From NCBI GenBank assembly GCA_034620365.1, contig JAQGEQ010000314.1, forward strand, positions 453,605-517,604: DNA of 64,000 nucleotides, written 5' to 3'. The notes beneath the pieces were generated by a model. That model had not been told where the DNA came from and made no database searches. It was given only the letters and a program-made list of their open reading frames with translations. Source of the DNA: Pegea sp. RAD2-039 (Eukaryota; Chordata; Thaliacea; Salpida; Salpidae). Shown one piece after another: positions 47,681 through 61,049 of the stretch. Every line of letters begins with the position of its first letter. The stretch's first letter is position 1. A program made the translations under genes and the position numbers.

Positions 47681-49600
47681 ATTGTTATACTACTTTAATT
47701 TTTCTTACCGATTATTCAACTAATACAATTTACTAAACGTTAATAAACTAAACTATTTGATTTTAAACCTCTATAGATATTCAAATTACAATTAAACTTA
47801 CATTTTGAGGTTTTCTTCACAGAACAGTTTTTGAAAAAGATTGAAAAATTTTTTACTTTCAACTTGTTTGCTACTTATTGCGACTTCTGTCTAGAAGATG
47901 TAATAAGCAAGTTATTGCAGCAGTTTATAAACAGTTTCATGTCAGTATGACGTTTTTTTAATCTATAACCCTCAAATTTTTGAAATTTATTCAAGCTAAA
48001 AACTTGCCGTTTAATCAATAAAAAGGAAATATACTCATATTTTGTTACAAAGAAAAATAGATAAAATTGAAATATAAAAATATTTAAAAAAACATCGCTG
48101 TCACCCTATATCTGAGATTATCGCTTGTGATTTTCATCACTCAAAGTTCAAATCTTATCGTTTTATAAGTACTTACTTACCAACCTCTACAACTAATGAC
48201 AGGGTTAGTTAAGGTTACTGTTAATGCCTTATTAAAGGTTCTGAAGAGTGTTGTGTGTCCTGAGTTATATATCTTGGCGGTTTTTAATTTTAGTAAAATT
48301 AATTGGAATAACCCGGATTTAGCATTTATGAGAAACCGGTTTATCTCCTAGAAGTACTCTCGTTGATCCAGAATAGCAAGGCCGTTTTATACCCGCGTTT
48401 TTCGAGACTTTTTTAGTTGCAAATATGTTACCGCCAAAGCTGGAAATCGAAACTCGCGCGTCGTAAGCGACTGTGATAACTGCTACATCACAAAGAGGGC
48501 TCTGGGAAAACTAGTTTATAATTTAAAATATTTTCCAGCAACTGCTTTCATCAACTAATTTCTTGGTTAGAATCTTTGCTTGTGTAAATAAGTTATTTGA
48601 TACATTTTATTTTTACCAAATAATAAACTTAGTATTTGTAAACATATTTAAACTGAGATAAAAATGTATCACCAATCACTACATCCTTAAGATTACCGAA
48701 CTTGCAACTGTTTAGTTCTTATATTTCTTAATATATTTTCTAAGTAAAAAAAAGCTTGCTCAAAAAATGTAAGTAAAATTTTATAGACTCTTCAAAACTA
48801 TATCAAAAATCAATCATTGCATAACTAACAAAACGTTGTTAATGAATGTTAGTGATCTATGTGTAGAAAAACACTTAAATTTTTAAACACTTTTTGATAT
48901 TGATAATTATATGATAACTTTGAACCAGTTTTAGAAAATAATTAATAGAATTTTCCTGATTACATTTTTGTGGCAAGTCAGTTAAAAACAAAATTTCAAA
49001 AAATTCTAACAAAAAAATTTGGTTAACGAAAGTTAAAAGTTTATTTCCAAGTAAGATATATTTGCAAACTTATATAAAATATTTTTGAGATACTGAAATT
49101 TTATTTCTATAATTTTGAACCCTGGTAGTTTGCAAAATGCATCTCTTTTAGTTTGTGTGAATTGATGAACTCAATATGTCATCTAATTCATGAATTAGAA
49201 TCAAAGAAAAAACAAAATCTACTTAAGACACGATTAGCCCGATCTTTGTCAGAAAAATTTAGTCTCCCGACAAGAATTAGAAAATTTGCTACCTGATAGA
49301 GCAAAACTACCAACATTTTAAATGTCATCTGTCATTGAACTATAGTGAAACACTGTTGGAAGAACATAGATACAACAGAATCTGTGGTTCTTCCTAGAGC
49401 GAAAGGATTCAGCAAGAATATACTTTTTTTTAGATTATCAGAAGAATCTGAGTAGGTAAGAACAATTTAAGTTTTGAAAATCATTTGCCAGAAGCAAGCA
49501 ATTCTCACAACTTCTGAAGTCACTAATTATTTAAATCAATTAAGTTTAAAGATTTTTTCAGGAAGTTAAGACTTATTTCAGAGCTTTATCCGGTTTTTTA
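47681..49600. other. Intergenic region
   Basis: Mostly AT-rich. A patch at about 48,300-48,500 is richer in G and C (CTCGCGCGTCGTAAGCGAC) and another lies at 49,200-49,420. No intact frame, terminal repeat or RNA gene was recognised. Confidence 0.4.
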
Positions 49601-49609
49601 GAAGATAAG

Positions 49610-49720
49610 GTGATAGGACAGAATGTAATGAGACAGAATACAACTAAGAAATTTTGAGAATGCAGAAGAGATTTTAATTTGATTATTATGTTAATAATCC
49701 GCCCATAAAAAATACTTCGA
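49610..49720. repeat. Dispersed repeat, copy 2
   Basis: Partner of 43,310-43,445 (ACAACTAAGAAATTTTGAGAA, then TTATGTTAATAATCCGCCC). It overlaps the end of the unrecognised protein fragment on the reverse strand, suggesting that both belong to one decayed element. Confidence 0.5.
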
Positions 49721-49945
49721 ATCCAAGAGAAGAATTATCTTTTTGACGCTTGTGAGATTTTATGAAAACTTCTGTGAACTGATCTTTTAGGCTAGAAGGA
49801 TGGTTTTCACAATTTTGTGCTGAGAAGAAGTGAAGATTATTTGCAACTTCAGTTGAAATTAAAAGAAATCTTGACACTTCCCGAGTCCCATGATGCCCTC
49901 CAACTTTGTAACAAAAGTCAGCTGGTTGTCTCTTATGATCTCGTT
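49686..49945 (-). pseudogene. Unrecognised protein fragment, probably from a mobile element
   Basis: The reverse strand is open from about 49,945 to 49,686 and encodes a non-repetitive, well-mixed peptide (DFCYKVGGHHGTREVSRF, HFFSAQNCENHPSSLKDQF, NSSLGFEVFF). Codon use and composition look protein-coding, unlike the surroundings, but there is no start or splice context. I do not recognise the family. Confidence 0.35.
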
Positions 49946-51023
49946 TATACGCCTTTTTATCTTCGTTTTAAGTTTTAAGTTGCATCTTGCTACCGTTCTT
50001 AACGTATATATAATCACTGAGATCTATTTGACAGGTTTCTTTCTAGAGACAGAAACTAGACCTTTGTATTGAGGTTTGCAACAACGTTGCCAATTTCAGA
50101 TCTAAATTTGGCTAATTCAGCGGATATCGATTAGCTGATGTCGGATAATCAGTTTGAATTAGAATTAGAAGAATTCGATGAATGGTTCTAGATTTAATAA
50201 AGAACCATTTAAACCCCGTTTGCTTCATTTAGTTGTCACCAAATTGTCATAATTATTCTTACGCATTTAACTAAGATGTTTTATTTATTTATTTAAAAAT
50301 TCGTATTTGTTATTGCAATCTTGTTTTGATGAACATTGGATATTGAAGTTTACATTATACCTGAAAGTAATCATAAAATTAAATACTAATTCTACTACCA
50401 GATGGAAAAAACGTTTCAATTATTTTTGTTTGGTTATTGTCATTTATAATACCTATAAATAATCGACAATTATCATTAACACACTAATATTATTATTTCT
50501 TGAATTTTAAATATTTCAAGACATTTGTTTGATCTTTTAAAATTTCTTTAAATAGAATTTGTATTCATTGGAGGCGGTACAAAGTCTTTTGTAATTTTCA
50601 GCCCGAAACCTTCCCTAGTTTGGCTTTGCTTGGAGTCTTTCATCATATTCTAATGAGATTGCTGCTACTCCTGCAGCTTCGACAGATCTACCAGTACCTA
50701 AGTGTTGGTTGTTCCGCCATGCATCCTCATATTATCATTCTATTAGTGTCTGATTATTATTGCGCTAAGCTCAAATAATAAGTTAAGTCACCTGACAACA
50801 ACTTGACAAACAAAATTATCATAATTTAATTAACTGTAAAAATAACCAATCGTAAAGAAAACTTTATTCTTTAAAAAAATGCACGAAACAACAACAACAG
50901 ATAGTAGTAATTAGCAACCTAACTGTAAGTACAATGAAATAATAATAAGATACTTATGTATAGGTTAGATATAACGAAATAAATATCAATTAGAAATATA
51001 TTATTATTATCGTTTACATTAAA
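49946..51023. other. Intergenic region
   Basis: AT-rich apart from a patch at about 50,570-50,760 with CTCCTGCAGCTTCGACAGATC. No supported gene. Confidence 0.4.
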
Positions 51024-51571
51024 ATGAATCCATTTTCCCAAACTATTCAGTTGGTTACATCACAATTGAAAAGATATATCACAAAACGTTATCAGAAAAG
51101 TAATTTTCCTAATACATCATTAATATTCAACTACAACCTTGGTACAAACTTCAGCTATCAATTCATTAAAACTTATTTCGAAAGTGGAAAAGGAGAACCT
51201 CTATTTCAGTCCAGAAATGTTAAAATCAAAAATGCGTTCGGATATTTCAGTACCTCTCCTGTTTGCTTTCCAAATCTTTATACAAGTATTTCATCATCTC
51301 ATTTTATTCTTTCAATTATCATTATAACTTTCAATACTTGTTCATTTTTATATATTTGTTTAGATTTTGGCCACATATTATGTTTCATTATCAAGCTCGA
51401 AATGTCAAATAAATCTAAAAATGCATTAAAAAATATCAGTTATAATCCTGTTAATAAGATTTATAATAAATATAAATATATTGTTCTCTTATCATTACCC
51501 TTCTAATAAATTCAATCATTTATTCATTTTATCGATAAAACCATTACTACCTTTATAAAATAATTCTTTCT
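51024..51571 (+). pseudogene. LDLa-7TM receptor pseudogene fragment
   Basis: 51,100-51,360 encodes the second extracellular loop and TM5 of the receptors nearly unchanged (NLGTNFSYQFIKTYFESG, KIKNAFGYFSTSPVCFPN). The similarity then breaks and resumes only as remnants of TM7 (ATTCAATCATTTATTC, ATCGATAAAACCATTACT near 51,510-51,545). The ectodomain and TM1-4 are absent. Like copy 2 it reads GKGEPLF in the loop rather than copy 1's GKRGPLF. Confidence 0.85.
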
Positions 51572-52189
51572 TAGAATGATACAAAGCATGAATGTTAAAC
51601 TTGAAAGTATTTACAAATATATTCTAAATGTAAAGAAAAATCTATGAAATACTAAATAAAATTATTCAATTTTCAGTTTTCTAAATGTTTAAAAATTGTA
51701 TAGCATTAAAATTCAGTAAATATAATAATAGTTTAGAAAATATTGATTTGTGTGTGAGAACTTATTTTTATTTTGATTGTGTTTTCAGTAATCTGAAATC
51801 TATTATTACAAAAGAAACAAAGCTTTAGCTGGATGAAGAACTGTATTAGATATAAAATTACAGAAGCAACATTAATTAAGAACAATAATTTTAAGTTTTC
51901 ACTTTCAAATAATATTAAAAAGTTTTGTGATTTGAATACTTTTATGACACATTTTATCATGATAAGATAGGAAGTAGCGGAAGTTTAATCACCGCTTGAT
52001 AGCTTCAAGTAAGAAAGTCGAATTGTTTTAATCTTTGAAAATCTTTGTTTTGTTTTAATGAATATTAAAACAATAATTTGATAAAAACTAAATATGTAAT
52101 AATCACTAACTACTTAATTTACCAGCTAAAGTTTCTTTTTATCTAAATTAAATATTAACAAGTCTTATTTTTAAACGTTTATTCATAAT

Positions 52190-53262
52190 AACTTCTCTTT
52201 TTGATTTTCATTGAAGACCTCATCAGAAGACTGATAACAGTAGACAATGTCAGTGTGTTTGTGTATGCAGATGACATCAAGCTATTATCTGGTTCTCACT
52301 CAAAACTCCAAACTGCACTGAATATTGTAGAAAACTGGTCTGCGAATTGGCAACTTAAAATCCAGCCAACAAAGTCTGAAGTTATAACATTCTCCCGTAA
52401 GCCAGCTGCCAACTTCAGCAACCAATACTACATCAATGGATCTATTCTTGAACGAGTATCCTCAGTCATAGACCTCGGCATTACTCTGACATTTGACTTC
52501 AAATGGCACAGTTATGTTTCCAGAATTTTTGGAAAATCTATCAAGCTTGTCCACCTCATCATAAAGACTTTTAATTCTAAAGATCCATGGTTTTACGTCA
52601 ACCTTTTCAAACTGTACATACGCCCTATTCTTGAATACAATGTCAGTGTATGGATGCCATATCAAGTTGGTGATATCAGAAAAATCGAATCTGTTCAGGC
52701 AACATTTACGAGATTGGTTTGCAGGAAACTTAATATCAAATACGAGAGTTATCAGCATCGTCTCAGCTTCTTCAATCTAGATACTTTGGAAATCCGAAGA
52801 ATTAAATACGACCTTATTCTGATTTTTAAAATTATTCACAAACTAATTGATCTTCAGTTTGATGACTTTTTCTCCATTAGTCCCTCCCTCAAGTTATATC
52901 AACTTAGAAGACATAAATTACATCTTAATAAGCCCACTCCACCAGCTACGTTAACCAGATTAAGTTTTTTCTCATACCGCACAATCAGTACATGGAACAA
53001 TCTGCCATCAGAGATTGTCATGTCAAAATCACTTATGCTGTTCAAGAAAAAGCTGAATTGTTATAATATCGCCAACATTGCCATTTCTAAACTGTGAATT
53101 TTTCTCTTTTACAATACTATGATTCTGTGCAATTCTTCATTGTCATATGCTTTTTCGTTTACACGTCAAATCGATCTAATTTGTGAGAATGTGTGTTAGC
53201 GAGAGGTGCTCTCTTTAGGCACCCTCCTTCACATTTATTGTAATAAATAAAGAAAAAAATAA
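52190..53262 (+). mobile_element. 5'-truncated LINE with intact 298-codon remnant frame
   Basis: Same insertion as at 29,788, with the same flanks (AATAACTTCT-like repeats), so it entered before the block duplication. The frame 52,201-53,097 is uninterrupted through YADD, GITLTFDFKWH and the C-terminal region, and keeps TGG where the block 1 copy has TGA. It lacks the 5' part of the reverse transcriptase and any endonuclease, so it cannot be autonomous. Confidence 0.88.
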
Positions 53263-55106
53263 ATAATTACGTTAAATAACTTCTTTCAAATTTATTATTT
53301 CATTTTTAAATTTTGATAAACAAATGTATGTTGTCATCTCACTGCTAAAACTTAATTGGTAGATTAGTGGAAATAAATATATACTTTCATGATAAATGTA
53401 TTGATAAGAATTTTTTTTAAACCTACGTGTTATAACAAAGTTTTAATCACTTTCATTTGGTTTAAATCATGCCATGAAAATATTAAAGTTTTTATATTTC
53501 ATCTGAAGTTAAAGATTATATGATTTATATCAAAAGTATCTATTAATTTTTATTTTTATATCTTTTGTGTTTAGTGTAATAATCAAACTATTTTCCTTTA
53601 AACTCAATTAAAATAATCTGTGTCTTGGTACCGAGTTGCAAATATTAATTTTTGAAAGTAATTTTTGAAATCATTACATTGAAAATTTTATTGTTAAAAT
53701 ACACGAAAAGTAAAATCTACAATTGGAATTACATCTAATTAACATCCTCAAATTCAAGCTGCTCACTAAAACTACTCTTTTATATGAATTTTAAATGATG
53801 TCAGAATTTAATGATGTCAATTAAAATGATCTGTGTCTTTAACTTTAATAATTATTATTTACTTAAATTTTTAATAATATTTTTAATTAATTCAAAATCT
53901 AAACATTTTTATGCAAATGTAAAATTACAAGTATAATGCTAATTTTGAAATAACAATTTGCTCTTTAAATATTAGAAATATAAAACATCATTTTTTAGTT
54001 TTAAATAAAAATTAAATTCACGGTTTTTAAGATATAAATATTTGTCAAATTGAACTCTAAGTTGATTTTGAAATTATGTTCGATGTTTGTTCGGAAATTA
54101 GTTTTAAAATTAATTCAGAATGATTCCAAAATTATAAAAACAAAATGTAAATTCGAGTTACTTTTAATTTACTTTTAATACAATTATATTTTCAATTTAA
54201 TTAACATGAATAATTTGAATAGCTAAATCAGAATTTTAAAATTTGTTTTTAAACCATTATATTATTTCATAGATTTTTAAAAGTATTTGTAATTTCACGA
54301 AACTATTCAGTAAATCATCAACTTATTTTCTTCACGTTTTTACTTAAATACTTATTGGATTGATTCAACTTCCTATCTTTGTGGATAAAATAGTTCCTTA
54401 GCAAACCTTTTGTGCCTTCAAATTAATTAGTTGTTTAAATTGAGAGCTTTTCTTAATTTTCTTTTTAAGTTTTGAGAAATTTTTGTTTGAAAAATAAATC
54501 TTAATCTAAATGAATGTTAGAAATACTATTAGAGTTTTGTTTTTATAAATTAAGTCTTTTATTTGAAATCTAAGAGCAGAAAACTAACAAATGGTAAACT
54601 ATATTAGAGTTGAATAATTGACTAAAATTTATTTCAGTTTGTAATTAGTCTTTTAAAGGTCAAAAAAATTACTTATTTTGATAAAAATATTAATTCACAA
54701 AATTATAATTCTAAATTTGTATATTTAGTTTATTAACTCTCTTTTAATTTTGTGCAAATAATTTTAAAACCCTTCTTTTATCTGATTAAAGGGTGGTTAT
54801 TTAGTTTAAAATTATAATTTAAGTAATTATAAGTTTTGGTAACTTTACAATCATGTGTGAAATTAATATGTTTCCTCTAAGCTTAAATCTTTATTATTTA
54901 AAGTCAAAAAAGTTTCTTGATTCAAAGCACATTAATTTTTAGAGTTTTTTTGAAGATATATTTCAATTATTTAATTTCCTGTAGTTTTTTTTTAATTTTA
55001 AATAAAACATTTGCTGTAGGTGTAAAAACTTAAACTAATCTGATTTCAATTTCAGTTTTGTTTTAAGTGCTTTAACTGAAAACAATAATATAAGTTGTAT
55101 TTGAAA
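53263..55106. other. 5' flank of receptor gene 2
   Basis: AT-rich, matching 30,863-31,350 and 32,230-34,071 closely. It includes the same TTTCAATTTCAG about 50 bases before the ATG. No coding content. Confidence 0.5.
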
Positions 55107-58100
55107 ATGCTGCAACTTTTTCAATGGATTTGTTTGGTGGTTTTGTTTACTTTCACTTTGAGTAGGGATTGTGAGTAACTAACAAATCATTAAAAAACAA
55201 TTAATTTACTTTCTAAAATCGTTAAAATCGAAAATAACTTTTAGATACCGTTCTCTTGTTCTGAAAATTAAAATTTAAAGAATTTAAATTATAAAACCTG
55301 TTTTTAATTTGACTCTAGATTATTGAAGCTTTTTTTTTAATTAATTTCGAAAGGCTTCTATTTAAACAGATGTTTTTGCAAGACTTTATGATAGCAGTAG
55401 ACCTTGTAGGCCTGAGGACGGATATCACAAATGTCGAGCTGTAAGACGTGGTTACAATTTAAGAATTGGTGATGAAGTTTGCGTTACAAGATTTTTGTCT
55501 AAAACCGATTGTGGAGTTACATTAAAATGTACCGATGATGAAGTTCTGTGTCAAGAAAGGTGAAAAATAAACTTTGCTTATTTGTAATTGCACATTTTAA
55601 CAGAATTTATAACAAATTTAAAGTTTTAATTCCTTCATTGACTAATTTTTTTCATACTATTTTAATAATTCTTTCAATTTTTTTGCAAAATAAAAAAAAT
55701 AGAATCATTTATTCAAATAAGGTTAAGTAGGTTCTAATTCTGCAGATTCAAAGTTTAAACAAATATTAAAATCAAAATCAAAACTAAAAAATGTTTAATT
55801 TAAAACTTAATATTTTTCTATTAATTTTGTTCAAACCATTCATCGATTAATTTTCTCAAAAGTTTTTAAGTTTGCTTCAAATGATTTTGTAATCAAACTT
55901 AACTTCCGGGAGAAAGTTAAAACTTTCCTAGAAAACTGAATAAAAATTGAAGCAAGACAAACTGATATTTGTTGTGATTAATTTATTTGAGATATTTAAA
56001 AAAGTTGACTAGTTTACTTGGGTGAAGAAAATAATTATAAGAAATTGAACAAAAATATTCTTAAACGAATTGTTTAAGCAGATGTGTGAAACGAGAATAC
56101 ATACATTTTTATTGTGACAAAATAACTTCCACTTTTTTACAACTTCGATGTCATCCTGATGAAGTTCTGTGTCCGAAAATTAACCAATGCTTTACAGGAA
56201 TAGTACGGAGTAGTCGTCTGTATATATATTTTTGGCATTATTGTCAGATTAAAAAGGTTTGTAATTTAAAAAATACTATTTAATTAAAAAAATGACGTTT
56301 TCATTTACTGGTTTATGAAAACAAAAATTAAACGGCCTACACTTTGATAAAGAAAGACTTATACAACATTAAATATCTAATATTATCAATAATACTTAAC
56401 TTTTTATATTAATTTATAATTATATCAGTTAAATTACAATTCATAATCAAAACGAGTTTGTTTTAAAAAATAATTTCAGTAAGACTATACTCATTATAAA
56501 ATATTTTAGTTAAGAATTTCAATTTTTGGCAGTTTTTTCAAAATAAACACAAGCTAAAAGAAATTTTAATTTAAAATAAAATGAAAGATTGTTGAAAGCT
56601 AAATAGAATAAAATAAATAAATAGTTACAGAAATATTGTATTTATTGAAATATGATCGATACATAAGGAATGTTTGTAAAATATTTGAATTATCTCTTAT
56701 ATTTTATATTATGTTTCAGTATGATGAATTTGGAAAGGTAACATACAAAAGTTTTGATTCATGCGATAAAGCTACAATGTATCTATGTCCTGATAAATAC
56801 AAAAGATGTATTCTTCGAGAATGGGTGAAGGATGGAAAAAATGATTGTTTGAATGGTGCTGATGAAGCTGGTAGTTTAATATGCTTTAATCAGACTGAGT
56901 TTACTTGTAAAGAAAATCGTCGATGTATTCCTCGATATCGTGTCAATGATGGTTTCAGTGATTGTAATGATAGTTCAGATGAAAATCATACTCAGAAAAA
57001 ATGTTTTTTCCATGAGTTTAAATGTAATTTAGATAAAAGGAACAAAACCCGTTGTATACCTAGATCCTGGGTGGGTAACTCAATTAGAGATTGTGAATCA
57101 GGAGAAGATGAAAGTCATAGATTCGAAAAATGTATAGAAAATGAAGTTGAATGTTTAGATAAAAGCAGATGTCTTCAACAAAAACTAATTTGTGATGGAA
57201 TCTTGAACTGTAAAGATGGAAGTGATGAAATTGAAATGTGTGATCTGAATAATTATGTGAGAAGTTTCAGAGGTGAAATTGTTTTCGTTACTTCAAAGTC
57301 AATATTTAGTGGATTGAAAAACTTTTACATCGAAGGGTTACAATATTATTCTAATCTTGTTTTCGGTGATAATTGTCAAATAAAAACTAATAGCTTTATT
57401 GGATTACCAAATAAATTCCAAAATCAAACAACTCCTGATAGCAACATATGTTCAAATATACAAGAAAAATGTTTAAACGAACAAAACCAGTTTATTTGTT
57501 CAAAATGTCTAAATAACAAAACTATAATATTCAACTCACAAGTTTGTGACAACATAATCGATTGTCCCGACGCATCAGATGAATGTACATGCGAGAAATC
57601 TTCAATTGAATCGCTTTGTCAGAAGTTTTATCCAGATTTAACATCAGGTGATTCAAAAAATCTCACAAAACATCATTTTGAAATACTTTGTAATAATATT
57701 GATGATTTAGAAAATGGAACAGACGAGAATGTTTGCAACAAACAAGTTTTGTCTTTGTTATTTGACTCAAACCAAAAAAATAAAACACTTCATACTTGCT
57801 CATCACACAATTTGAGAAAAAACGAAACTAATAGAGTCATTTCAGTTAGATCATGTGACCATAAAATTGAATGTCACTTAAAAGACGATGAATGTTCAGA
57901 ACTATGTATCAACAGCAGCTTAAAATGGTCAGAAAATGGATTTGCAGAAACTTTTAATCAAAATTTTGATAATTTTAGTTTAACTGAATGCTTTCCATTT
58001 TTACGACTAACAAGCAGTTTATCTTCTAAAATATCTCTGTATTTAGTGATAGATTACAAAAACTTACCGCCAAGTTTATTTTTAGGAAATAAATTACTAG

Positions 58101-59692
58101 ATATTTCAAGCGAAATTATGATAGAAAACCAAAACCTTTACAATAATAAGTCACTTATTACGATGAAAATTGATGGTTACAAAAATATCACAATCAAATC
58201 GATGTTAGATTTTTGTAACATCCGAAAGTATTTATGTTCATGGAGGTTTTATTGTAAATCAGAAGAAATTGAAAGTATCGACTTGACTAAAGTTTGTGAT
58301 TACAATGTTGATTGTCTAGATAGTTCAGATGAAATGAACTGCTCGAAAAAGACTCATTTCTACTGCTGGAATAACAATTCCAAGTTTATTGAAAAAAGCA
58401 AGTATTTGGATGGTCGAAAAGACTGTTCTGATGGTTCAGATGAATGTTTAAACTACTTTTCATCGGTATATGAGATGATTAAAAGCGACTTTCTTCGTTA
58501 CTTTATTTGGTTTGTCACAGTTCTTACAATAACTGTTAACATATATGTTATTTGGAAGCATTGTTTGAAATTAAAAGAAGCTGAAAGTAAAAGTTCAGTG
58601 AAGTATGTGAATACATTTCTTTTATGCCAGCTAGCAGTTTCTGATTTAGTAATGGGAGTATCTTTGTTGATACTTGGTGTCAATTCATTTCAATATTCAG
58701 GTCAATATTGCATTCATGATCTTGAATGGAGAGCAAGTACTACTTGTAACGTGGTTGGTGTGCTTGCTGTGTTTTCATCTCAAACATCAATGACTACTTT
58801 AGTATTAATCACAACTTTGAGATTGTATCTTACTATTTGCCCATATAAAACTAATCGATTAAACCACAAGCTCATCAGACTTGTTTCATTGCTTTCTTTG
58901 GTGTTTTGTTTCCTGTTTGCAATGATTCCAGTTTGGTTCAAATATAAATTTGCTGACCAACTTTATATTGAATCAAATCCTTTTTTCCTAGACCAATCGG
59001 TAAATTACAGCACAATTGAAATGTTTTACAAAAAAACTAAAGTAATTCTCAGTAACCTTCCTAATACATCATCAATGTTCAACAACAGCCTTGGTACAAA
59101 CTTCAGCTATCAATTCATTAAAACTTATTTCGAAAGTAGAAAAGGAGAACCTCTATTTCAGTCCAGAAATGTTAAAATCAAAAACGCGTTCGGATATTTC
59201 AGTACCTCTCCTGTTTGCTTTCCAAATCTTTATACAAATATTTCATCATCTCATTTTATTCTTTCATTGATCATTATAACTTTCAATACTTGTTCATTTT
59301 TATATATTTGTGCAGCTTATAGCTACATGTTCTATACCACTAAGAAAAGCTCAAAATCTGTTAAGCAGTCAAAAAATACAAATCAAATGGGAAAAATGAA
59401 ATTACGAGTTTTCCTCATCATTTTAACAGATATGTCTTGTTGGTTACCAGTTATAATCATGTCTATTATAAGCTATAGTGGATACAAACTTGATGGTGAA
59501 GTACTTCCTTATTCTGCTATCATTATACTACCAATCAATAGTGCAATAAATCCAATCATTTATTCAGGTATCGATAAAACCATTACAAACTTCATTAAAT
59601 TAAAATGTTGTAGAATCAAGCAAGAATCAGTCAAAAAAACTGAAAATATTGAACTTAAAACCATTAAATCGGCTGGAACAAAATTTGAATAA
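55107..59692 (+). CDS. LDLa-repeat seven-transmembrane receptor, copy 2
   Basis: Four exons of exactly the same lengths as copy 1: 55107-55170, 55370-55559, 56082-56256, 56720-59692; 1,133 codons. Domain layout is as in copy 1. By eye I count about 37 amino-acid differences in the first ~240 residues (3, 9, 6 and 19 in exons 1, 2, 3 and the start of exon 4) and about 18 in the remaining ~890, including the loop change GKRGPLF to RKGEPLF. Changes in the first LDLa module include GENHCKNGDDE to GKNDCLNGADE, touching the acidic Ca-binding end. The seven-helix core is nearly unchanged, so both probably signal alike while binding different ligands or variants. Both copies look intact. Confidence 0.9.
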
Positions 59693-61049
59693 TATACATC
59701 ATATCACAAATAATGGTTTTAAATGGTATTTTTACACTTGTAATCAGAATTTGTTTTATGTTTAGAGTCATTGTGTATTTGTCTGTTTTTGTAACATAAA
59801 CTTACAATGTTAAAAATTTAAAAAGTCGTTAAGTGTGCTTCAATTTAAGTTTTCCAAAAAATTTTTTCAATTAAAAAAAATATTAAAAAAAATATCAATT
59901 TTTACTTTGAGGTAGGTTTACTATTTGTATGTATATAGTATTTGTTCATCGTACTATTTCAAACATTTATAATCAAAATGTAAATAAAAAATGTATGAAA
60001 TTCGAAATGACATTGTTCTATTTTGTGCAAAATTTATATAGCAGTGAACTTCAGAATAATAATAAAACGAAAGTTTTAAATAAACTGATTTGTGTTTAAG
60101 AACTCTTTTTTAGTTTGATTCTGTTTTGGGTAATCTGAAATCTATTATTACAAAAGAAACAAAGCTTTAGCTGGATGAAGAACTGTATTAGATATAAAAA
60201 TACAGAAGCAACATTAATTAAGAATAAAAATAAAGTTTTATAATTACGAAATTATTTTGTGAGTTAAGTTTTTAGTGAAACATCTTAATATAATAAAATA
60301 GGAAGTAGCGGAAGTTTAATTAACGCTTGATAGCTTCAAATTAAAAAATCAAATTATTTTGATATTTAAATTACTTTCTTAATCAATATGAAAGCAGTCA
60401 TTTGTTAACAACTAAAAATATATAACAAGCACTAACTACTTTATTTACCAACTAAAACTTTATCTTTAACTAATTTAGGTCAAATTAAGTAAACAGAATT
60501 TATTTTTAAATTTTCTTTTATAGTAGGGATACGTTTATTCAAAAATATAATTTTAAATTTCATTAAACAAATTTTTCTGACTGCTAAAACTTATTTGGTA
60601 GTTTGGTGAAAATAAATTCATTAATTTATAATAATAGTTTCAATAAGAAAAGTTTTCTATAGCTACGTGTCATAACAGACGTTTTTAAAAATTATTTTTT
60701 TTAACCTCATGTCATGAAAATATTAAATTTTATATTTCATCTAGAGTTTTGTTTATATTATTATTTGATTTTATCAAAAACAGTTTTGAATTATATTCTT
60801 TTTGAACTTTAGTATATTAATAATATTTTATTTCTTTTTAATAGGACTGAAAATATTTGTATTTTCGTACCAAGCTGAAAATATGGATTTTTAAAGTGAG
60901 AAACTGTTTTGAAATTAATAATTTGAAGATTTTCAATTGAAAATTAATAAAATACACAAAAAGTAAAATCTACAACTAACTATTAAACAATTAAACAAGT
61001 ATCAGTCAAATCAAAACAATAAGTTTTTCTATTAAACTTGTATAAATTT
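59693..61049. other. 3' flank of receptor gene 2
   Basis: AT-rich, near-identical to 38,654-40,024, with the same possible poly(A) signal and the same unoccupied LINE site near 60,540. Confidence 0.55.
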
